The notes beneath the pieces were generated by a model. The model did not search any database, was not told the DNA's origin, and saw only the letters and a list, made by a program, of their open reading frames with translations. Shown one piece after another: positions 55,901 to 64,000 of a DNA stretch of 64,000 bases. The number at the start of each line of letters is the position of its first letter. The first letter of the stretch is position 1. The stretch comes from Drosophila miranda (taxonomy: Eukaryota > Arthropoda > Insecta > Diptera > Drosophilidae): NCBI RefSeq assembly GCF_003369915.1, contig NC_046676.1:4588001-4652000 (forward strand). The letters run 5' to 3'. The position numbers and the translations under genes are program-made.

Positions 55901-58074
55901 CATATATGTAGCTAGTTGTATGTATGCATGAAATTTAGTTTCGGCTCGATCATTAACTCATTAATCATGGTTGGCTTAAGCCTATAATGACAACGGAGGT
56001 ATATACGTATAGCATGAATATCTCTAGGTTACCCGATTTAGTTAAGTTTATGCAAAGTGCTTAGTGATTTTCTTTGAAGTTAAAAGTAGAGTACAGTGTT
56101 TTGTTTTTGTTTTTTTGAGATTGTCAAATCGAATCACAAGTTAAAATTTGGAATTTTCTTTTGCTAGAGTATATTACTTGCATTTATAATAAATATATAT
56201 GTATATGGTATATAGCTTATAGTATACAGTATATAGTATATCGGTATTATTGAAGGTGCACAACAACAACAATGATTGTTTATTGTTGTCAAAAGTATAC
56301 ATTGATACATTTCCATCCTTTGACACAGATGGCTTTCTTTTCCCTATGCAAGCTAGAATCTAGGTTTTACAAATCAATTTGGTTGTATATACTCGTATAG
56401 TATGTAAGTGTTGTCCCATCTACAAATGTCTATACTATACATATACGCTAGAAGATTTGCTGAATGCCTCCTCCTCACAGGTTTGCCATGGGTGGCACAT
56501 TGTGTAGATAAAGTAATTAAGGGCTTTAAACTCTTTTCATCTTACAAACTGGTCACGTACTCACGTAAAATTGGTGTTGCGTTGCATGTAAATCAATTCG
56601 AAATCGATACAAATCTTTAGTTATTAACTTAACAAGCCCTTTCCTTTTCAATCGGCTCGCTATACTCAGATTATGTTCTATATATAAAAGTTTCATTGAA
56701 AATTCGTTTGCTGTTGCTGTTTTTTTTTACTGGGGGAGAAACCACTGGATACTGCTGATGTCTTGGATTATAGTTGTTTATGCAAAAGAAGGACAAATAT
56801 TTTATAATACATATACACGACATATATCCTATGCATCATGGTCAAAGTTCTGGTTACAATACGTATAGGATTTGTGGTAGGTTAAGTGTTATATCGTTGT
56901 TTGAGAGACCTTTACTTGGGAGAGGAGTTGGAGTTTTTACGGCTACTACGATTCTAGAATTAACTACGATGTCTTACCAAAGGATCAACCCGCCCATGAT
57001 ATCTGATATGACTTGGATTACCAGATATCACATCGGGAGCTGTTCAATTCAAAGTAATTACTTTAAATATATATTTATGTACATGTGAACCGATTCTTGT
57101 GGTCTTGCACATACTATATTACTAATTTCTACAGCTAGTAAGGTCCCTCTCCAGTGTTAATTATTTTATTGCACTTTCACATGCATGTATTCATTTTTCT
57201 TTGGCTAATTTAACGCAAAATAAACTCTGAATTATGTACAAAATAAAACAATTAAGTGTTGTGTAAATAAATATTAATAAATGTATGGGTATTTTATTTG
57301 CGACTCACGCTAAATAGGGCTATGGTATCGAGAATTACTGAATGAAAACGAAATTCCGAAATTACAAATTAGATAACTTATCCCCTAGGCTTAAATGTTA
57401 ATAACTAGCTTCAACTAGACTGTGTAATAGTTGTAGTTTAAGGGTTCTAAAAAAATAGATTCCATGCTCTGTTGTAGTATGTTTATACAAAATACTTTGC
57501 GTAGGATATAGATATAGATATAGATGTATGTGCGTAGAAAAGTTGGTAGGAAATTATGCAGTTTTAGTGCTGTTGGTTTTGATGTCGTCTCCTCTAAATG
57601 TTTAGTATCACACTCGTCCATTGTTTGTTTTGTATTAACAATGTATGTATATTCTTCTCTCGGCCTCCGCTGGGACTCCGGATTCCATTGCCCCGAATGT
57701 CAAATTTGTGGTTTTGTTTAGTTTCGTTTCGTTTCGTTTTGTACTAAAGCAAAAAGTTTGTGGTTCGCATTGAAATGCCTTTTGGGTTGGGTTGGGTTTC
57801 AGTTCATTTGAAAGTTTAGATAGTCCATAGTTGGGTCATAAATACTCTACTTAGCCTAGGCTAATTCGAATGCGAATGCAAACAGAAGTTTTGCAAGGGG
57901 CTGTTGTCGAGACCGCGGTTCTGGGCAGCAACAGCTAAGCTCGTATCTGTGCAGCTAATTGCAGATTGCTGGTTGATTAACACTTAACACACACATTTGG
58001 TTAGACACTTAAGTACTCTCTCTACTGGCTAATACGATCTGCTATATCTGGGCTATATTTTATCTGCTATCTGC

Positions 58075-61000
58075 TTATAGCTTCCTGGTGGGCTCCACCT
58101 TCTGCGACATGGCCGTGAGCACTCGCTGGTTGTCGATGACCCGAAAGCTGCTGATGTAGGAGCGCACCTCGCCCTCGCTCTTGGGTGATGGCGGCTCCAG
58201 TCCTGCCACAAATTGGTTAATTTTTATTAAAATTACGAATCGTCGGGGGCTGGCTGACAATCAATCTTACCCAAACTTCTGGAGCGACAGAAGCGTATGG
58301 TGCGCATCGTTTGGGCCATCATGTGCATCTTCTCAAAGTTCACGAGTCCGTCCAGGCTGGTCTTGTTTCCCTCGTGGGCGAAGGTCATGTCTTTCAGCAG
58401 CAGCGGCATGAACGGTATCAGGGGCGGCTGCAGCTTGCCCACAAACACGCGATAAGCCCGATGGTTGCGGCTGGGGTCGATGAGGGCCTCGAACTCCTGA
58501 AAGATTTTCCTGAACTTTGACGGTATCTTCTCCCAGGTTTGGTGCAGCCGCGACACGGCCATGTTCGAAAGGCCCATCACCACAGCAAAGAAGGCGTTCA
58601 GATTCTGGTATTCCTTGCAACTGTAGAGAGGGGAAGCTAAGCAGTTAATCTGTCGCAACTTTTTAGAGGAAGGGGGCGTCACTTACTAGGCTGCCAGCTT
58701 AATGAACTTGCGGACCAGACCCACGCGCTTGCTCAGGCTGGGCGTGGACACGAGCTCGGTGACAATCCAGTACTGAACCTCGTTGAAGCGACGCAGAAAG
58801 ACATCCAAGTTGGCCGTGATCTGTGGCAGGAGAAAGAGCAGAGCAAAGCAGACAACAATCAGACAAAAACCAGCAGACAAATGATCAAATTCCTCAAGGC
58901 CACATTTCCTGAAAGTTTTCCTTCTACACGTATAGTTTTTTGGACATCTTAAATTACTTCGAGTGGGACCAACTTCTGGCCAACTCAATTTGCAAAACAG
59001 ATGACAAATGGCAACAGTTTTGTGGCCACTCTCTGGGAGGCAAATTACCCAAACGAGACGTTTCAGACTTTTGGGCAAGTTTACCTACCACTCCTGCACT
59101 CCCTCTACTACTCGCTCCACTCACCTTGCCGAAGTGATGGCGTCCAAAGGTGTGATAGAGCAATTCATATTCATGCACGGCATAGAACAGATCCCACTCG
59201 AAGAGGGTGATGTGGTAGGCGAGCTCCTTGGTGCTCAGTATTTCCAAATCGATGTCTACACCCTCTGTGGGGCACTCCTGCTCCTGCAGCTGAGTCTGGA
59301 AAAGAAAGGAGCAACCAATATAGAAGTCTGGACTGACATTGGCTGCGCTGCTGGCAGTGGGCTTACCAAGGCATCCAGATGATCCTTGACGGAGACAAAC
59401 AGACGGCCGTTGAGCGAGAGGCCAGTGGGTATACTGACGTCGTTATCCTTAAACACGGAGCGCTCTCCGTTCGACCTGACTTCGACGAGGCACAGGTCCT
59501 CGGGTCCACGATTCAGCTGCAGCTTGTCGGCGGCACAGGCCTTGATGAGCTCCGCCGTGGTGTGCATGGGGAAGCGCAGGGTGCAGTAAGTGTGGTCGGC
59601 GCAGTATACCCGGAATATGACTGCACAACGAGAATGGAAAAACGATCCATTTGCATACGAGTATCTCCCATAGAGGGCTATCCAAACACTTACTGTCGTC
59701 GTCCGGCCGTATCACCGTCTTTGAGGGCGTTGCATTGCCACTGAACAGACAAATGGGTTGGCCATTCGGTGGCAACTTCCATTTCTGTCCGGCATTCTGA
59801 TTGCGATCCTCCTGGTAGCGAGCCATCTGGGTAAGCACATTGTGCACTATGCTGGTCTCCTCGTTGAGATCGGGATCGGCCTCCACCTCGGCGGCCAGGT
59901 CCTCGATGAAATCACACACACTGGGCTCCTCGAAGGCCGCATGCCGCACGGCCATGACCCACTTCTGCATGAACTGGATGACGCGCTTCTTAAAGTTGAC
60001 TATATACTCACGATCCTCCGGTGTCTGGGCGTCCTCATGGGTATCGCAATGGAAGGTACACAGCGGTTAAGGCGAGAAACCAATTTCGTTGGAGACTCAG
60101 ATTTGGAATTGGATTTGGAGTCCTGAATCTGTCTGTCTACCTACACCATTCAACAGGGTTGCCGTTGCCGTTGCCGTTGCCGTATGCTTATTGATGCGCC
60201 TTTCCCCCATTGTTCCCCCTTGTTCCCAATCAAGTTGCTTAGCTCGGGCCGAGGGTCCTGCTTATTAAACACATCACGTATTCCAATGCAGATTGTGGGA
60301 TTAGTTTCAGGCATCATTGGGCATGGCTTCAGTACTCTCTACCTCACACCCGACCCGCCAAACAAAAACCCATCCCATATTGGGGAAACATTTCTGAAAA
60401 TGCTTGCCCCGACAAAGCCATCTTCATTGCGGCTTTTGTTTCGACTGAAGCTCCACTGTTGGACTCTGCCCCGGACGGAAGTGTTTTGCTTGTTAGCATT
60501 TGTGCCACATTCTACGTAAAAGCCCACTCCTGCACCACCACCCCCTTGGACTGGGCGTCGGAACTGTGTGGTCTGGATCGGGGTCATGTGTGGCTTGCGT
60601 GCTGCCAACACTTAAACTGTCGCCGTGGAGCTGTTCCGTTGCCCACCCAAGGAGAACGTGACTCTCGAGCCGTACTCCTGAATCCAACACTGAACTTTTG
60701 GCGTTTTTAAAGTGCCAGGGACTGAGTGGAGCGGAGGCCTTTAGTGTGGTAGAAGAGGCTTTAAAATGGTTTGACCCCCAGTGTCCAAAAGAGGGGCCTA
60801 AGCTGTGGGACGTGGCTGGCATGCCAAAGGCCAACACAGACTAAAGACTACAGACTACAGACTACAGAGCGATGGCTGATGGAAAGGTAGGGGAAATTCA
60901 TGAGTAGTCAAGATTGTTGCTTTGGAAAAGGATATTAATTGGCCAGTTCATCAACCAGCTGCACCACGGGCATGAATACAATGTGGGTGAGCAGAAAGTC

Positions 61001-63540
61001 GTCCAGGAAGGGATCCATACCACCAACGGACTGACCCAGCCGGGTCTCCAGTAAGTGCTCCAGCATCTTGGCCGGTGTGCCCGACATGACCGTGTATCTG
61101 TGGTGCAGAGGGGCAGGAAGAGACAGAAACATCAAATTGAATCCATCTACTTGCTCTGACTTTCAATTAAATTTGAGCGGACATTAAAAATTGATTAGCC
61201 ACTCACTTGAATGCCGAATGCTGTCCACGTTGCTTGGCCACACGCTCCAGCACTAAAACATCCTTGCCGTGCTCCTGCAACCTCAATGTATTGGCCTCCA
61301 CATCGCGCAGTATCCGGTTGAAATGCTCCTTGTCCACACGCAGCAAATGGCAGTTGTTCTCTTTGAGTACAATGGTAGCAGCTCTGTCGGAAGAGAAATC
61401 CGGACAAATATTCAGAAAATTCGGAAAATTCACAATTCGGAAAAACTTTCAGCTTGTGCAAGAAACTTTTTAATGGATTATATTTCGCAATATCTGTATG
61501 AATTTTCGTTAATTACGAAATAAAATACTACTATTATATTCGACCATAGCTGATGGAAAAGTCGCTGCATGCGAAAATGTAGACAGTAATTTTATTTGTT
61601 GTCCCCACACGTGTGTCGCGACCAGTAAAAGTATTTTAAATTGCATTTCAGCGGCAGAATATTTGCAGAATCCACCAATTTGCATTTGCGGCGGTCTGAC
61701 AGTCAGACGGTCAGAAAATTCAATCAATATACGCCGGATTATTCCCACAAGAAGCTACAGCTTCTGGCATACAGAATAATAATAATAATACCATCATATT
61801 TGCCTGGAATAAATAACCAGCTTAAATGAGTTATCCCTGGGATTCAATTATTTTATGCCACGAATATAATGGAACTGAACGGGGCTCGCCTTTGACAAAA
61901 CCAAACTCTTTTCTGTGCTCCCCAAGTTTGGAGAACGGCTTACAAATTGCCCCTGGGCTTGGGCTAATATTTTGTTTCAATTTTCAATTGTTTGCTCTAA
62001 ATGCCAGACAATGCCTCTTGTTATCAGTCGTCGTCTTGCCTGTTGCACCACCCAAGCGGCCAAGCGACTCATGTTGCCATTGTGGGGCCTTGGCCATTGT
62101 CCGCTTTGTGGCATTGTCAACGCAGAGAAAACACAATGCGCACGAAATGCATGAGTAGGAAACCACAGACTGTAGTACGGAGTATAGAGAGAACTTTCAG
62201 CCAGTCTTTCTCAGTCTCGAGTTTAAATTGGGAACAGATATTGGCCAACTAGGAGTTTTGAAAAGATGCAAACGGACGCTGACGATGAGGAGTTTGACGG
62301 TTATGAATGATAAGCTTTTAGACCAGATCTGTCCTCTCGAACTCACTCTTACCTGGGTGCGTCGTTAATCAAGGCCAGCTTTCCAAAATCATCGCCCGTC
62401 TTCAGGGTAGCCACAGTTCCCTTGCCGTGTATCACAACATCCACAGACCCTTTGAGGAGGATGTACCAGGAGCGTCCTTCGTCGCCTTGATTGAATACTG
62501 TTGTTGTAGTCGTTGTTGTTGTTGTTTTTTATTTTTGTTGCAATGGGTTAAACGTGTTAAGGGATAAAAGTCTTTATAAGTACTTATCATTTTTGCTTTA
62601 GGGGCTTTATGCGAGAGGGGGTGGTCGTAGGGTGGTCCTTTTTTATTGAGACATAATTAGTTGGAATTTAATTAAAAAGTTTCCAAAAACTTTGCTTTTT
62701 GGCTTCGAAAGTCTCTAGAGTCTTGAATGCTGTGGCTGTGGGGCAATACTCACATATTGTGCCCGCCTTGGCATGAGCCTCGAACACGAATATCGATGAG
62801 AGCTCCCGCTTGATGCTGGTCGAGAGATGGGAGAGAGCGGCAATGTGGACGAGCTCCTCGAATACCAGCTCCAGTTCCTCCGATGTCCGTTCGTGAGAGC
62901 TGCGAGTCAATGATTGAATATGCAACAATGTGCGTTTGTGGTGTGTGTGGTCTTGTGGCACTTACGGTTTGCGCAATATCATACGCAAAGTGGCGTCCGG
63001 GCCACGTTGGAAGAGGGCACTCAGTGCCTCGCGTATATGCTCGTTGGCCGCGTGTTGATCCTCTGCCTGGGGGATGCCGACCGCCGGTGCACCGCCTTCT
63101 TCGTCCAGCCGGAATCGATACAGAAAGCACTTATCTTTGAATGGCTGCTCTTTGTTGACTGCGGCGGAATCGAGTAAAATTAATATGTGAAGGCCTGTTA
63201 AGTGCGAAAATGGCCGCATTAACTTCCGTAGCTTACCATGTGTGAGAACGCCTTCCTCGACCAGGGCCTGCCACATGCCCGCCGCCTGGGCGCGGGTGTG
63301 CACAATTGGAGCGAGGTTGACCAGCCAATCGACGAGCTCAGTGCCGGGTGCGCACTTCCGTATTAACTTTCCCGAAACCTCCGCAGAACAGAGCGGAAGA
63401 TAAAGAGATAATTAGCATCATAAAAAAGTTAGTCGTCCATTTGCCTCTCCTACCTTGCGATCCTTCAGGCAGCTTGAGTTGTCGGCCACGAGTAATGTGC
63501 GTAGAGCCCAGCCCATGCGGCTCATAGCAGGACTCGGTGT
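58075..63540 (-). CDS. Epac: Epac, cAMP-regulated exchange factor for Rap GTPases (5' end outside window)
   Basis: Thirteen exons: 63540-63454, 63366-63237, 63158-62966, 62899-62754, 62497-62353, 61383-61207, 61097-60936, 60055-59694, 59620-59367, 59295-59125, 58820-58687, 58620-58271 and 58202-58075. They sum to 2439 bases, 812 residues to the stop. In order: a DEP domain (KLIRKC…TELVDWLV…GVLTH), the cyclic-nucleotide domain ([36 protein letters not shown], with the phosphate-binding Arg-Ala-Ala), the REM domain ([16 protein letters not shown]), a Ras-association domain ([13 protein letters not shown]) and the CDC25-type exchange domain (LTLFEW…, [24 protein letters not shown]). It activates Rap1 on cAMP binding. 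All introns are GT..AG except the one after 60936, which is AT..AC. The upstream exons, including any first cyclic-nucleotide domain, lie beyond 63541. Confidence 0.94.
60056..60935 (-). other. Epac: AT-AC intron of the U12 (minor spliceosome) class in Epac
   Basis: The reading frame runs to GCC AAT TA and then meets ATATCCTTTT at 60935-60926, the exact consensus of U12-type AT-AC donors; no GT donor is available. At the other end, CGCCTTAACC (60074-60065) fits the U12 branch site (TCCTTAAC), with the branch adenosine about 11 bases before the AC at 60057-60056. Joining gives a codon TAC and the protein [16 protein letters not shown], which matches the REM domain of vertebrate EPACs (QLC..L..H(F/Y)H). 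Phase is kept on both sides. The intron is 880 bases. Confidence 0.88.
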
Positions 63541-64000
63541 CTGCGAAATAAGTAAGCAATGAACTAAAAATAAACTGCCCTGAGATGTTCAGCCTGTGTA
63601 CATTCTAATGCTGCCCTGCCGTACACCTCTAAGAAATACATTATAATGTAACGCTTAAAAAGCCGACTGTAAGCCTGTGTAAAGACTCCCTTTCGCATAT
63701 CGAGAGATTATACTGGCATCGTTCCAGCTCATCTTCAATTTGTCGCATTAACTAAGGCCAGATTAAAGTTTTTACTGCCAAAAGATTAGAGCTTTCAGGG
63801 CAAATGTCAAAGCCAGAAGGACAACAATTTTATAGAAATCCTTTGAAAGGGACATTTTCCCATTTCCAGCAGCCTCATGAATAACACATAAATATTTTGT
63901 AATTCCCTTGACAGTTTCTGGAGCAGCAAATTAACTCATTTGTCGTCGTCAATGTCGGAAAAATTATATTTCTAATATTTATGCGCCTGTGGCTGGGCTA
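63541..64000. other. Epac intron at the right edge
   Basis: The stretch beyond the acceptor at 63541 (tttcgcag on the minus strand) contains no further exon that fits. It is taken as intron of Epac leading to upstream exons outside the window. Confidence 0.55.

Larger units (their letters stand above)
53520..58070. other. Long gene-free interval between the reductase and Epac
   Basis: No coding sequence is supported in 4.5 kb. It includes the second interspersed-repeat copy (54352-54640), a diverged tandem array (55061-55900) and TATA/TATG microsatellites around 56200-56250. Part of the right side is presumably the 3' UTR of Epac, which is transcribed towards it. Confidence 0.5.

Noticed and set aside
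60930-60945. Apparent in-frame stop ending Epac after DELAN
   Set aside because: The TAA overlaps an AT-AC donor; splicing to 60055 restores the REM domain, so it is not a truncation.
1-64000. CRISPR arrays, bacterial operons, rRNA or tRNA genes
   Set aside because: No spaced direct-repeat array and no bacterial gene organisation seen. I recognised no tRNA cloverleaf or rRNA sequence by eye, though a covariance-model scan would be needed to exclude small RNAs.

Overview
The window reads as euchromatin from a Drosophila chromosome. Genes carry short introns with clean GT..AG sites, intergenic DNA is AT-rich with TATATGTACATA-type microsatellites, and degenerate jockey-like and DNA-transposon remnants are present. 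The recognisable genes, Zip42C.1, Zip42C.2, l(2)01289, phtf, the CG3267 carboxylase subunit, Eb1, a CDGSH protein, a CG9436-like aldo-keto reductase and Epac, are the set I know from D. melanogaster cytological region 42C (Muller element C). The proteins and repeats suggest another Drosophila species, perhaps of the obscura group, but I cannot fix the species.

Layout: 1-1.25 kb is probably the promoter side of a minus-strand gene running off the left edge. 1.65-4.1 kb is a decayed LINE, 4.57-5.01 kb a transposase fossil, and 5.45-5.65 kb an interspersed repeat also found at 54.35 kb. 6.4-17.6 kb holds three minus-strand zinc-transporter-type (ZIP) genes and a 4.93-kb tandem duplication of about 99.9% identity. 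Each duplicated unit contains Zip42C.2 and the last eight exons of l(2)01289. 15.1-35.2 kb is l(2)01289 itself: 25 exons, 1689 residues in the path I reconstruct, with a signal peptide, about 15 thioredoxin-like units and a C-terminal membrane anchor. Extra acidic or low-complexity exons of matching phase lie in its introns. 38.4-41.4 kb is phtf (+), 42.0-44.0 kb the methylcrotonoyl-CoA carboxylase beta subunit (+), 44.6-50.3 kb Eb1 (+) with two alternative copies of its third coding exon, 51.5-52.1 kb a mitochondrial CDGSH iron-sulphur protein (-), 52.6-53.5 kb an aldo-keto reductase (-). 58.1-63.5 kb is the C-terminal 812 residues of Epac (-), whose 5' end lies outside.

The genes belong to unrelated pathways: metal transport, ER or secretory redox folding, leucine breakdown, microtubule plus ends, iron-sulphur chemistry, carbonyl reduction and cAMP-Rap signalling. 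The main unusual points are the very recent tandem duplication (or an assembly duplicate), an AT-AC intron of the minor (U12) class inside the REM domain of Epac, the cassette architecture of l(2)01289, the loss of a metal-site glutamate in Zip42C.2, and the duplicated Eb1 exon. Exon coordinates were derived by hand from splice consensus and reading phase; every multi-exon model given here closes in frame.
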